This document shows positions 20,164 to 32,163 of a DNA stretch of 64,000 bases, piece after piece. Within the stretch, counting starts at the first letter, position 1, and every line of letters starts with the position of its first letter. Below the pieces are notes generated by a model. It saw only the letters and a list, made by a program, of their open reading frames with translations, made no database searches and had not been told where the DNA came from. The position numbers and the translations under genes were made by a program. Source of the stretch: Pseudomonas sp. J452 (GTDB lineage: Bacteria; Pseudomonadota; Gammaproteobacteria; Pseudomonadales; Pseudomonadaceae); contig NZ_CP088294.1 in assembly GCF_024666525.1 (NCBI RefSeq), positions 1,798,001 through 1,862,000 on the forward strand, given 5' to 3'.

Positions 20164-20383
20164 ATCGTTACCCCGTAAACCTACTGCGCGCAGCACAGGC
20201 TGCGTCACGCGGTGCTCGCACAACGCTTGCGTTGAACGCCGCAGGCGGCCCGTAGGGTGAGCGCAGCGAATAATCCTCATGAACAAATGTTCACTCCGGT
20301 GGCTGCGCTCCGGGCTTCTTGCCTGTGCCGCGCTCGCTACGGTTTCCGGGGCAACGGTGGCAGTGCATGGTCTGGATCAATGA

Positions 20384-20419
20384 AAACGGGCGCCCAGCGG
20401 TTAAGATGGGCGCCCGTTT
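20384..20419 (+). terminator. Strong hairpin terminator between dnaB and alr
   Basis: A perfect 13-bp stem AAACGGGCGCCCA / TGGGCGCCCGTTT with a 10-base loop is followed by CGTTTG. It lies 220 bases after dnaB and only 21 bases before alr, so alr either has a start site within this small space or depends on read-through. Confidence 0.75.
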
Positions 20420-20440
20420 CGTTTGTCTGGAGCCTGCGTC

Positions 20441-21517
20441 ATGCGTCCCCTCGTCGCCACCATCGATCTGGCCGCCATCCGTCACAACTATGCCTTGGCC
20501 AAGCGCTGCGCGCCGGGGCGTGAGGCGTTTGCCGTGGTCAAGGCGAATGCCTATGGGCATGGTGTGCGCGAGGTGGTCACGGCCCTGCATGACGAGGCCG
20601 ACGGCTTTGCCGTAGCCAGTCTGGAAGAGGCCGCCGAGGTTCGCGCCATGCATGGCGAGGCGCGCATCCTGCTGCTGGAGGGCTGCTTCGTTGCCGAGGA
20701 GCTGCCGATTGCCGCGCAGCTGCGCCTGGATCTGGTGGTGCAGGGCGAAGAGCAGCTTGCGGAGCTGCTGGCCGCCCAGTTGCCGAGGCCGCTGAATGTC
20801 TGGCTCAAGCTGGACAGCGGCATGCATCGCCTGGGGCTGACGTCGGCGGCCGTGCGCGCTGCCCATGCACGCCTGCGCGGTGCGGCGCAGGTGGCCGAGC
20901 TGAACCTGCTCAGCCACTTCGCCTGTGCCGATGAGCGTGGCCATCCACTGATTGAGCAGCAGGTCGAGACATTCCTCGAGCTGCTCGATCTCGATTTCGA
21001 CCAGCGCAGTCTGGCCAACTCGGCGGCCCTGCTGACCGTTCCGGCGGCGCACATGGACTGGCTGCGCCCCGGCATCATGCTCTACGGCGCCACCCCGTTT
21101 GCCGACCTGAGCGCCGCCGAGCTGGGGCTCAAACCGGTGATGACGCTGAGCGCGCAACTGATCGCCGTGCGCGAGGTGGCGGTCGGCGAGAGCGTTGGTT
21201 ATGGCGCAGCGTGGGTCGCCGAGCGACCGTCGCGGATCGGTACGGTCAGCTGCGGTTATGCCGATGGCTACCCGCGGCATGCACCGAGCGGCACGCCGCT
21301 GCTGGTGGGCGGCCGGCGCGCGGCGCTGGTTGGACGGGTGTCGATGGATATGTTGGCCGTGGACCTGAGCGATCTGCCGCAGGCGCGGGTCGGTGACAGC
21401 GTGGAGCTGTGGGGCGCGCAGCTGCCGGTCGACGAGGTGGCCCAGGCTGCCGGCACCATCGGTTACGAGCTGCTGACCAAGGTCACCGTGCGGGTGCCGC
21501 GGCGTTATCTGGGCTAA
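20441..21517 (+). CDS. alr: Alanine racemase
   Basis: This PLP enzyme interconverts L- and D-alanine for peptidoglycan. The PLP lysine K34 is in VVKANAYGHG. The second catalytic base is expected in the VGYGAAW segment, followed by SCGYADGYPRH and RVSMDMLAVDL. The ATG at 20441 is used because TGGAG lies eight bases upstream; the open frame before it begins inside the hairpin (358 aa). Position after dnaB fits the biosynthetic Alr rather than catabolic DadX. Confidence 0.96.
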   Translation: MRPLVATIDLAAIRHNYALAKRCAPGREAFAVVKANAYGHGVREVVTALHDEADGFAVASLEEAAEVRAMHGEARILLLEGCFVAEELPIAAQLRLDLVVQGEEQLAELLAAQLPRPLNVWLKLDSGMHRLGLTSAAVRAAHARLRGAAQVAELNLLSHFACADERGHPLIEQQVETFLELLDLDFDQRSLANSAALLTVPAAHMDWLRPGIMLYGATPFADLSAAELGLKPVMTLSAQLIAVREVAVGESVGYGAAWVAERPSRIGTVSCGYADGYPRHAPSGTPLLVGGRRAALVGRVSMDMLAVDLSDLPQARVGDSVELWGAQLPVDEVAQAAGTIGYELLTKVTVRVPRRYLG

Positions 21518-21523
21518 CCCACC

Positions 21524-23434
21524 TCAGAGCAGCCCGCTGGGCACCTTCAGCACATCCAGCTGCAGGCACTCTTGCTGGCTCAGGTTGCCTTCATTGCCTT
21601 GCATGACAAAGCCCGAGCGCCCCTGCTGCTTGGCTTTGTACAGGGCTTCGTCGGCGGACTTGTACAGCCCGGCGAACTGCTCGGCGTGCTGTGGATAGAG
21701 CGCCGCGCCGATGCTGATGGTCACCGCTAGGCGATTGGCGCCATAGAGCACCGGTCTGGCCAATTCATCGAGCAGCCGTGCGGCAATTTCCTGGGTGTGG
21801 GCTTCGGCGTCCGCACCGCAGATCAGTACGGCGAACTCGTCGCCACCCAGGCGCGCGACCATGTCATTGGTGCGCACGTGCTCGCGCAGGCGCTGGCCGA
21901 TGCTGCGCAGCATCAGGTCGCCGGCATCGTGGCCGTAGCTGTCGTTGATCGGCTTGAAATGATCGAGGTCGACCAGCATCAGCGCTACCGATTCGCCACG
22001 GCGCTGGGCGTCGGCCAGGGCGGTGTCGACCCTTTCGATCAGGTAGCGCCGATTGGGCAGTTCGGTCAGCGGGTCGTGGAAAGCCGCGTGCTGCAGGGCC
22101 TGCTCGCGCTCGCAGAGCTGCTGGTTGGCCTGAGCCAGCTCGGCCGTGCGCAGCTCGACAGCGCTTCTCAGTTCTTCGCTACTGGCCTGGATATGGGCCA
22201 GGCGCGCAGTCTTTTCCCGGTCGGCCTGCTCCAGGGCGCGGGCGCGCTCCTGCTTGAGGGTCTGGATGCGGTAGGCCAGGGCAAAGGAGAACAGGATCGA
22301 TTCGGCGGCTACCGACAAGGGAAAGACGTAGGCGTTCCAGGTGGCGGGCTGCACCAGGCCGGTGGCACGCATCAGCGCCAGGCTGATACTGCCGAGGATC
22401 AGGCCGTAGCCGCAGAGATAGAGCAGGGCCGGGAAGTAGCCCTGGCGCCAGCGAATCACTGCCGAACCGAGGGCTGCTGGAATGCTGGTCAGGGACAGCA
22501 GGGCGATTAGCCAGGCGGCGCTATGGCGTTGCCCCAGGCCTTCGAGCGCAATCGCCAGGACATAGCAGATGCAGGCAAAGCTCAGCAGGTAATGGGCCCA
22601 GCGCACATGGCTGCGGGTTTGCAGCAGGGTCTGGGTAAAGCGACAGGCGCAGAAGCCCCAGATCGAGGGCAGGGTGATGCGGTCCAGCCAGAAGGGCACT
22701 GGATGGTTCGGCCACAGGTACTGGAAGCCATGGCCGCTCATGCTGAGGATCATCAGCAGCGCGCCGGCGGTGGTCAGCACGTACCAGAAGTAGGCCGAGT
22801 CGCGCAGGCTGAAGAAGATGAACAGGTTGTACAGCAGCAGGGCGGCGATGATGCCGTAGACCACGCCCAGGGCCAGATTTTCCTCGGTGGCCAGCTGGGT
22901 CAGGTCATCCAGCTGCCAGGCGCGCAGGGGGAATGAGTTGCCGGCCGGATCGTAGCTGCGCAGGTACAGCGTCAGTGGCTCCTGGCCCAGTTCCGGCAGC
23001 TTGAACAGCATGTGCCGGTAGTCGTGGTCGCGTCCGCGTTGATAGTCGACGCGCTCACCGGACTCACGGATCTGCCAACCGCCCGTGCCATTCGGCAGAT
23101 AGAGACGCAGATCGAGCTGGGTGACCGAACCGACCTCCAGCCACCACTGGCGTGGCGCATCGTTCGCGGCCTGCAGGCTGACCTTGATCCACCAGGGGTG
23201 GCGACTCTGGCCGACGCTGGCCTTGCCCGCCGCCGACACGAAGCGCTGTTGCACGGCCGGGTCGGCCATGTCGGCGATGCGCAGCTGGCCGCCGGCATCC
23301 TCCAGCAGCTCGATTTGTCCGTTCAGTTGTTGTCCGCTGCTGCTGGCCTGCAGCAGGATCGGTGCCGCCATCAGCTGGCCGCCAAGGCTCGCCAGGCAGG
23401 CCCACAGGAATACTTGCAAGACTGTGCGCCGCAC
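21524..23434 (-). CDS. nicD: 7TMR-DISM diguanylate cyclase (NicD-like)
   Basis: This membrane protein makes cyclic di-GMP in response to an extracellular signal. It has a signal peptide (about 1-23), a periplasmic 7TMR-DISM extracellular domain (about 30-165), seven transmembrane helices (about 180-390), a coiled-coil linker and a GGDEF domain. The active motif GGDEF is intact (530-534). The inhibitory I-site RTND (521-524) lies five residues before it, so product feedback is likely. Domain order, length (636 aa) and location between alr and ygiQ match P. aeruginosa NicD, reported as a glutamate-responsive cyclase in biofilm dispersion. The ligand here is inferred only from that orthology. 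Confidence 0.85.
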   Translation of the reverse strand: MRRTVLQVFLWACLASLGGQLMAAPILLQASSSGQQLNGQIELLEDAGGQLRIADMADPAVQQRFVSAAGKASVGQSRHPWWIKVSLQAANDAPRQWWLEVGSVTQLDLRLYLPNGTGGWQIRESGERVDYQRGRDHDYRHMLFKLPELGQEPLTLYLRSYDPAGNSFPLRAWQLDDLTQLATEENLALGVVYGIIAALLLYNLFIFFSLRDSAYFWYVLTTAGALLMILSMSGHGFQYLWPNHPVPFWLDRITLPSIWGFCACRFTQTLLQTRSHVRWAHYLLSFACICYVLAIALEGLGQRHSAAWLIALLSLTSIPAALGSAVIRWRQGYFPALLYLCGYGLILGSISLALMRATGLVQPATWNAYVFPLSVAAESILFSFALAYRIQTLKQERARALEQADREKTARLAHIQASSEELRSAVELRTAELAQANQQLCEREQALQHAAFHDPLTELPNRRYLIERVDTALADAQRRGESVALMLVDLDHFKPINDSYGHDAGDLMLRSIGQRLREHVRTNDMVARLGGDEFAVLICGADAEAHTQEIAARLLDELARPVLYGANRLAVTISIGAALYPQHAEQFAGLYKSADEALYKAKQQGRSGFVMQGNEGNLSQQECLQLDVLKVPSGLL

Positions 23435-23590
23435 CGTTTACGCTCCTTGAGCCCTGGCGCTCAGGCCGGGCTGTGAAAGTCTTTGCCCGAGTATAGGCGC
23501 AAGCTGTTGGTGATCACAAAATCGGCAAGTCAGACGCTTGTTACAGATTGCCGTTAACCTGAGTCCTGGGCTCGGTCTCTGTACGTTTTT

Positions 23591-23601
23591 TGTGCTATAT
23601 T
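23591..23601 (+). promoter_or_regulatory. Extended -10 promoter for ygiQ
   Basis: TGTGCTATATT is an extended -10 element about 35 bases before the ygiQ start. I see no clear -35 hexamer. Confidence 0.4.
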
Positions 23602-23634
23602 CCGCGCCCCTGAAAATCCCTGCTGGTCATTCCG

Positions 23635-25947
<2,313 letters not shown>

Positions 25948-25960
25948 CGAGGCGGGCTTT

Positions 25961-26051
25961 TCTCCCCTCTCCCACTTGTGGGAGAGGGGCGGGGGGAGAG
26001 GGGCAAGACTCACCCTCTCCCCAGCCCTCTCCCGTAAACGGGAGAGGGGGC
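25961..26051. repeat. CCCTCTCCC/GGGAGAGGG palindromic repeat
   Basis: Two hairpins in tandem (CCCTCTCCCACTTGTGGGAGAGG, then CCTCTCCCGTAAACGGGAGAGG, given here as arms with short loops) are separated by further purine- and pyrimidine-rich sequence. The same family recurs at 39011, 55146 and 57312. It may help end the ygiQ transcript. Confidence 0.7.
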
Positions 26052-26242
26052 AGTCCGTGCAATCCGCTGCTCCGTGCTCCTCTTCGCCGCTGGCGCCTTT
26101 TCCGTGCACCGCATCGCCCGCCGTGCGCTCGCTGCCCTGTTCTGGTGCCACTACCTGCCGGCAGCCCCCGGAAACCGCACTCAAGCCACTGGCATAACTC
26201 TTGCGCAGCCCAGGTATCGCCCAGGCTTGCAGGAGGCCCGCC

Positions 26243-29200
26243 GTGTCGATTCATGTCGCACTGCACCATGTCACTCATTACCGCTACGACCGCCTGGTCA
26301 ATCTCGGCCCGCAGATCGTCCGTCTGCGCCCGGCGCCGCACAGTCGTACGCGCATCCTCTCCTATGCCCTCAAGGTCGAACCGGGCGAGCATTTCATCAA
26401 TTGGCAGCAGGACCCCCAGGGCAACTACCTGGCGCGTCTGGTGTTTCCGGAAAAGACCGACGAACTGAAGATCGCCGTCGACCTGGTCGCCGAGATGGCG
26501 GTGTTCAACCCCTTCGACTTCTTCCTCGAGCCCTACGCCGAGCAGATTCCCTTCAGCTACACCGCCGGCGAGCGCCGCGAGCTGGCGCCCTATCTGGTCA
26601 AGCTGCCGGCGGGCGCGCTGTTCGCCGACTACCTGGCTGGCGTCGAGCGCAAGCCGACCGCCAGCGTCGACTTTCTGGTGGCACTGAACCAGAAGCTGTC
26701 GGCCGATATCGGCTACCTGATCCGTATGGAGCCGGGCGTGCAGACCCCCGAGGAAACCCTGGAGAAGGCTTCCGGCTCCTGTCGCGATTCGGCCTGGCTG
26801 CTGGTGCAGCTGTTCCGCCATCTGGGCCTGGCCGCGCGCTTCGTCTCCGGTTACCTGATCCAGCTCACTGCCGATGTGAAGGCCCTCGACGGCCCCAGCG
26901 GCACCGAAGTGGACTTCACCGACCTGCACGCCTGGTGCGAGGTGTACCTGCCCGGCGCCGGCTGGATCGGCCTCGATCCAACCTCGGGCCTGTTCGCCGG
27001 CGAAGGCCATATTCCCCTGGCCTGCAGCCCCGAGCCGTCCTCGGCGGCGCCGATCAGCGGGGCGGTGGACGAGTGCGAGTGCGAGTTCGAACACGAGATG
27101 CGCATCGAGCGGATCTGGGAAGCGCCGCGGGTGACCAAGCCCTACAGCGAGGAGCAGTGGCAGGCGATCGTCGACCTCGGCCAGCAGATCGATAGCGATC
27201 TGGCGGAGCAGGACGTGCGCCTGACCATGGGCGGCGAGCCGACCTTTGTCGCCCTCGATTTTCCCGATGATGAAGAATGGAATACCGCCGCCATGGGGCC
27301 GAACAAGCGGCGCCTGGCCGGCGAGCTGTTCCACCGTTTGCGCGAGCATTACGCCCCGCAGGCGCTGATGCACTTCGGCCAGGGCAAGTGGTACCCCGGC
27401 GAGCAGTTGCCGCGCTGGTCGCTGAACTGCTTCTGGCGCAAGGACGGCGAACCGATCTGGCAGGACGCGGCGCTGTACGCCGACGAGAGCCGCTACTACG
27501 GCGCCGACGCGCGCCTGGCCGGGCGTTTTCTGGCGACGCTGGCCGGGCATCTGGGCATTTGTGCAGAACATGCCTTTCCGGCCTACGAGGACTGGCTCTA
27601 TTACCTGTGGCGTGAGCGCCGCCTGCCGGCCAACGTCACCCCGGACGACCCGCGCCTGGCCGACCCGCTGGAGCGCGAGCGCCTGCGCAAGGTGTTCAAT
27701 CGCGGCGTCGGCGAGGTGGTCGGGCATATCCTGCCGCTGGCGCGCAGCGAGGACGGTGCGCACTGGCACAGCGGGCCCTGGTTCCTCCGTGACGAATACT
27801 GCCGGCTGATTCCCGGCGATTCGCCGCTGGGTTACCGCCTGCCGCTGGACTCGCAACCCTGGGTCAGCGAGTTCGACTACCCCTATGTGCAGCCGCAGGA
27901 CCCCAACCAGGAATTCGCCCCGCTGCCGCGCCGCCAGCAGATCCAGCAGACGCTGCATCAGCCGCTGTTCCCCAATAGCCGGCAGAAGATTCAAGAGCAG
28001 CGTGCGCCTGAGCCGTTCGAGTCGGCACGGGAGGTGGTGCGCACCGCCCTGTGTGCCGAACCGCGCGAGGGTCGGCTGTACCTGTTCATGCCGCCGCTGG
28101 CCGAGCTGGAGGATTACCTGGAGCTGGTCGCCGCCATCGAGGCCACGGCCGCCGAGCTGCGCTGCCCGGTGGTGATGGAAGGCTACGAGCCGCCCAGCGA
28201 TCCGCGCCTGAGTTATTTCCGCGTCACTCCGGACCCCGGGGTGATCGAGGTCAACATCCACCCGGCGGCCAGTTGGGATGAGCTGGTCGAGCGCACCGAG
28301 TTTCTCTACGAGGCGGCGCGGCAGACCCGTCTGACCAGCGAGAAGTTCATGGTCGACGGCCGCCACACCGGCACCGGTGGCGGCAACCACTTCGTCCTCG
28401 GTGGCGCCACCCCGGGCGATTCGCCGTTCCTGCGCCGCCCGGACCTGCTGCGCAGCCTGATCAGCTACTGGCACAACCACCCGTCGCTGTCCTACCTGTT
28501 CAGCGGTCTGTTTATCGGCCCGACCTCGCAGGCGCCGCGCGTCGACGAGGCGCGCAACGATGCCCTCTACGAGCTGGAGATCGCCTTCGCCCAGATGCCC
28601 GAGCCGGGCCGCGACTGCCCGCCCTGGCTGGTCGACCGCCTGCTGCGCAACCTGCTGGTGGATGTCACCGGCAACACCCATCGCGCCGAGTTCTGCATCG
28701 ACAAGCTGTACTCGCCGGATACGGCCAGCGGCCGCCTCGGCCTGCTCGAGCTGCGTGCCTTCGAGATGCCGCCCCATGCGCGCATGAGCCTGGCTCAGCA
28801 GGTGCTGCTGCGTGGTCTGGTTGCGCGTTTCTGGGATGAGCCCTATCGCCCGGCCAGGCTGGCGCGCTGGGGTACCGAGTTGCACGATCGCTACCTGCTG
28901 CCGCACTTCGTCGAGCAGGACTTCCACGATGTGCTGCACGAGCTGAATGCCTTTGGCTATCCCGTGCGCGCCGAGTGGTTCGCCCCGCACTTCGAGTTCC
29001 GTTTCCCCAAGGTCGGCGACTACCAGGTCAAGGGCATCGACCTGGAGCTGCGCCAGGCCCTGGAGCCCTGGCATGTGCTGGGCGAAGAGGGTGCGCCGGG
29101 TGGTACCGTGCGTTACGTGGATTCCTCGCTGGAGCGCATGCAGGTGCGCCTCGACGGACTGGCGCCGGATCGCTACGTGCTGACCTGCAACGGCGTGCCG

Positions 29201-29542
29201 GTACCGCTACGCGCCACCGGCAAGGTCGGTGAGTTTGTCGGCGGCGTGCGTTACCGCGCCTGGCAGCCGCCGAACTGCCTGCAGCCGACCATCGGCGTGC
29301 ATGCGCCGCTGGTGTTCGACCTGGTCGATACCTGGATGCAGCGCTCGCTGGGTGGTTGCCAGTACCATGTCGCCCATCCGGGCGGGCGCAACTATGCAAC
29401 CTTGCCGGTCAACGCCTACGAGGCCGAAAGTCGGCGCCTGGCGCGCTTCTTCCGCCATGGCCATAGTCCGGGTGAGCTGACGACGGCGTTGCCGATCAAC
29501 AATAATGAACTGCCGATGACCCTGGATCTGCGGCGGGTGTGA
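26243..29542 (+). CDS. Transglutaminase-like domain fused to DUF2126
   Basis: This 1099-aa cytoplasmic protein has no signal peptide. Residues 1-90 form the bacterial transglutaminase N-terminal fold (HVTHYRYDR). A papain-like transglutaminase core follows with a complete triad: C180 (GSCRDSAW), H229 (DLHAWCEVY) and D245 (GLDPTSG). From about residue 330 the DUF2126 region begins near MGGEPTFV and fills the rest, with GTGGGNHFVLGG inside it. GTG at 26243 is chosen because AGGAGG lies six bases upstream. Together with the next two genes it forms the transglutaminase/ATP-grasp cassette predicted by comparative genomics to make or cut unknown peptide-like amide bonds. No substrate is known. Confidence 0.9.
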   Translation: MSIHVALHHVTHYRYDRLVNLGPQIVRLRPAPHSRTRILSYALKVEPGEHFINWQQDPQGNYLARLVFPEKTDELKIAVDLVAEMAVFNPFDFFLEPYAEQIPFSYTAGERRELAPYLVKLPAGALFADYLAGVERKPTASVDFLVALNQKLSADIGYLIRMEPGVQTPEETLEKASGSCRDSAWLLVQLFRHLGLAARFVSGYLIQLTADVKALDGPSGTEVDFTDLHAWCEVYLPGAGWIGLDPTSGLFAGEGHIPLACSPEPSSAAPISGAVDECECEFEHEMRIERIWEAPRVTKPYSEEQWQAIVDLGQQIDSDLAEQDVRLTMGGEPTFVALDFPDDEEWNTAAMGPNKRRLAGELFHRLREHYAPQALMHFGQGKWYPGEQLPRWSLNCFWRKDGEPIWQDAALYADESRYYGADARLAGRFLATLAGHLGICAEHAFPAYEDWLYYLWRERRLPANVTPDDPRLADPLERERLRKVFNRGVGEVVGHILPLARSEDGAHWHSGPWFLRDEYCRLIPGDSPLGYRLPLDSQPWVSEFDYPYVQPQDPNQEFAPLPRRQQIQQTLHQPLFPNSRQKIQEQRAPEPFESAREVVRTALCAEPREGRLYLFMPPLAELEDYLELVAAIEATAAELRCPVVMEGYEPPSDPRLSYFRVTPDPGVIEVNIHPAASWDELVERTEFLYEAARQTRLTSEKFMVDGRHTGTGGGNHFVLGGATPGDSPFLRRPDLLRSLISYWHNHPSLSYLFSGLFIGPTSQAPRVDEARNDALYELEIAFAQMPEPGRDCPPWLVDRLLRNLLVDVTGNTHRAEFCIDKLYSPDTASGRLGLLELRAFEMPPHARMSLAQQVLLRGLVARFWDEPYRPARLARWGTELHDRYLLPHFVEQDFHDVLHELNAFGYPVRAEWFAPHFEFRFPKVGDYQVKGIDLELRQALEPWHVLGEEGAPGGTVRYVDSSLERMQVRLDGLAPDRYVLTCNGVPVPLRATGKVGEFVGGVRYRAWQPPNCLQPTIGVHAPLVFDLVDTWMQRSLGGCQYHVAHPGGRNYATLPVNAYEAESRRLARFFRHGHSPGELTTALPINNNELPMTLDLRRV

Positions 29543-29565
29543 TCCCGCCTGCGGTGCGTGCGCCC

Positions 29566-29633
29566 TGTAGGAGCCAGCTGGCTGGCGATCGCCCCGTGTC
29601 ATCGACGGGATCGCCAGCAAGCTGGCTCCTACA
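29566..29633. repeat. GTAGGAGCCAGC-type inverted repeat
   Basis: TGTAGGAGCCAGCT (29566-29579) is inverted at 29620-29633 around a partly self-complementary centre. The same family occurs at 61473-61540. It separates the first two genes of the transglutaminase cassette and is followed by six A residues. Confidence 0.75.
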
Positions 29634-29667
29634 AAAAAGCGTCTGCGCGCCTATTACCGAGCCTGCC

Positions 29668-32163
29668 ATGCCTGATTTGCTTGCCGATTACTCACAGCCC
29701 GATGCGGCCTACCACGAACTGCTCGACGCCAAGGGTGGCATCCGCCCGCACTGGCGGCGGCTGTTCGAACAGCTGCAGCGCAGCAGCCCGGCGCAGCTGC
29801 AGCAGCGCCAGGCCCTGCTGACTCGGCAGATCCAGGAAAACGGCGTGACCTACAACGTCTATGCCGACCCGGATGGCGCTGACCGCCCGTGGGAGCTGGA
29901 CCTGCTGCCCAACGTGATCCCTGCCGAGGAATGGCAGACCATCGCCGCCGGCGTGGCCCAGCGTGCGACCCTGCTGAATGCCGTGCTGGCCGATCTGTAT
30001 GGGCCGCAGCAACTGCTCAGCGACGGCCTGCTGCCGGCCGAGCTGGTGTTCGGCCACGACAACTTCCTTTGGCCGTGCCAGGGCATCCAGCCGCCCGGCG
30101 GCACTTTCCTGCACCTGTACGCCGTCGACCTGGCGCGAGCGCCGGATGGCCGCTGGTGGGTCACTGCCGACCGTACCCAGGCGCCTTCCGGTGCCGGCTA
30201 CGCGCTGGAGAACCGGCAGATCATCTCGCGCGCCTTCCCCGAGCTGTACCGCGACCTGCGTGTGCAGTACCTGGCCGGCTTCTTCCGCACCCTGCAGGAC
30301 ACCCTGGCGCGCCAGGCGCCGGTAGAGGGTAGCGAAGCGCCGCTGGTGGTGCTGCTGACTCCGGGGCGCTTCAACGAAAGCTATTTCGAACACCTGTACC
30401 TGGCCCGCCAGCTCGGCTACCCGCTGGTCGAAGGCAGCGACCTGACCGTGCGCGATGCCTGTGTCTACCTCAAGACCCTGGCCGGCCTGCGCCGCGTGCA
30501 TGCGGTGCTGCGCCGCCTTGATGACGATTTCTGCGACCCGTTGGAGCTGCGTACCGACTCCGCCCTCGGCGTGCCCGGCCTGCTTGAAGCGGTGCGCCAG
30601 GGCAACGTGCTGGTGGCCAACGCCCTCGGCAGCGGCGTGCTGGAGTCGCCCGGCCTGCCCGGCTTCCTGCCGGCGATCAGCGCGAAGCTGCTCGGCGAGG
30701 AACTGCTGCTGCCGTCCATCGCCAGCTGGTGGTGCGGCGAGCCGCCGGTGCTGGACGAGGCCCTGGAAAAGCTCGACGAATTGCTGGTGCGCCCCAGCTT
30801 CCCCTCACAGAGTTTCGCGCCAGTTTTCGGTCGCGACCTCGACCAGGCGCAGCGCGCGCAACTGGCTGAACGCCTCAAGGCGCGGCCCTATGCCTACGTG
30901 GCCCAGGCCCTGGCGCAGCTGTCGCAGGCGCCGGTCTGGCAAGGCGAGGAGGGCAAGCTGGCGCCGCGCGCGATCGGCATGCGCGTGTTCGCCGTGGCCA
31001 GCGCCGACGGCTATCGGGTGCTGCCGGGTGGCCTGACCCGGGTGGCGGCCGAGGCCGACGCCGAAGTGGTGTCGATGCAGCGTGGCGGGGCGAGCAAGGA
31101 CACCTGGGTGCTCGGCGAACGCCACGCCGGTGGCGAGCCCTGGCAGTGGTTGCGCCCGCTCGGTGTGGCCGACCTGGTGCGCAGCGACCCCTACCTGCCC
31201 TCCAGGGTGGTGGAAAACCTGTTCTGGTTCGGCCGCTACAGCTCGCGCTGCGAGGACGGCGCGCGCCTGCTGCGGATCATGCTGGCCCGTTACGTCGACG
31301 ATGATGACGACCCGCAGGCCTTGCAGACCGCCCTGGCTTTGGGGGAAAGCCTGGGTCTGCTGCCCGATGCCAGTGAAGGTTCCCTGGAAGAGCGCCTGCT
31401 GCAAGCCGTGCTCGGCGCCGACTGGCCGGCCAGCCTGCGCGCCAACCTGCAGCGTCTGCAGTGGGCGGCGGGCAGCGTGCGCGGCAAGCTGTCGCGGGAA
31501 AACTGGCAGGCGCTGATCGAGCTGCAGCGCGAGGCTCAGGCCCTGGAGGCGCAGCAGGCCGATTTCGGCGAGCTGCTGGAATTTCTCAACCGCCTGCTGA
31601 TGTCGCTGGCGGCGCTGTCCGGCTTTGCCCTCGACGACATGACCCGCGACGACGGCTGGCGCTTTCTCATGCTCGGTCGCTGCATCGAGCGCCTGCAGTT
31701 CCTCGCCGAAAGCATCGCCGAGTTCCTCCGCAGCCTGGCCGTGCATGACCAGTCGGCGCTGGAGTGGCTGCTGGAGCTGGGCAACAGCAGCATCACCTAC
31801 CGCACCCGCTACCTGGCCTCGGCGCAGCTGATCCCGGTGCTCGACCTGCTCCTGCTCGACGAGCAGAACCCGCATGCCGTGCTGTTCCAGCTGCGCATGC
31901 TGCTACGCTCGCTGGAGCGCCTGCAGGACAGCTTCGGCTTCAGTGCCGACAGTCGCCTGATCGAGCTTGAGCAGAAGCTGGCCGGCTTCAACCTGGCCAG
32001 CCTGGAGAACCCGCTGTTCGGCCAGTCCGGGGTGCGTGCCGTGCTCGGCGGCCTGGCCGATCTGCTGCTGCAGATAGTCGGTGCGGCTGGGCAGGTTTCC
32101 GATCAACTCGGCCTGCGCTTCTTTGTGCATGTCGACGCTAGCCAGCGGACCCAGTCGTCATGA
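29668..32163 (+). CDS. Circularly permuted ATP-grasp / alpha-E fusion protein
   Basis: This 831-aa protein joins two families often encoded separately. The first part (about residues 50-470) is a circularly permuted ATP-grasp type 2 ligase, with the conserved block at about 144-195 containing GRWWVTADRTQAPSGAGYAL and ENRQIISR. From about residue 505 the all-helical alpha-E (DUF403) domain begins, with ENLFWFGRYSSRCEDGARLL. ATP-grasp enzymes form amide bonds through acyl phosphates, so an amidoligase role is inferred. The start at 29668 is the first ATG after the repeat and gives the family's usual beginning. The stop overlaps the next gene (ATGA). Confidence 0.9.
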   Translation: MPDLLADYSQPDAAYHELLDAKGGIRPHWRRLFEQLQRSSPAQLQQRQALLTRQIQENGVTYNVYADPDGADRPWELDLLPNVIPAEEWQTIAAGVAQRATLLNAVLADLYGPQQLLSDGLLPAELVFGHDNFLWPCQGIQPPGGTFLHLYAVDLARAPDGRWWVTADRTQAPSGAGYALENRQIISRAFPELYRDLRVQYLAGFFRTLQDTLARQAPVEGSEAPLVVLLTPGRFNESYFEHLYLARQLGYPLVEGSDLTVRDACVYLKTLAGLRRVHAVLRRLDDDFCDPLELRTDSALGVPGLLEAVRQGNVLVANALGSGVLESPGLPGFLPAISAKLLGEELLLPSIASWWCGEPPVLDEALEKLDELLVRPSFPSQSFAPVFGRDLDQAQRAQLAERLKARPYAYVAQALAQLSQAPVWQGEEGKLAPRAIGMRVFAVASADGYRVLPGGLTRVAAEADAEVVSMQRGGASKDTWVLGERHAGGEPWQWLRPLGVADLVRSDPYLPSRVVENLFWFGRYSSRCEDGARLLRIMLARYVDDDDDPQALQTALALGESLGLLPDASEGSLEERLLQAVLGADWPASLRANLQRLQWAAGSVRGKLSRENWQALIELQREAQALEAQQADFGELLEFLNRLLMSLAALSGFALDDMTRDDGWRFLMLGRCIERLQFLAESIAEFLRSLAVHDQSALEWLLELGNSSITYRTRYLASAQLIPVLDLLLLDEQNPHAVLFQLRMLLRSLERLQDSFGFSADSRLIELEQKLAGFNLASLENPLFGQSGVRAVLGGLADLLLQIVGAAGQVSDQLGLRFFVHVDASQRTQSS

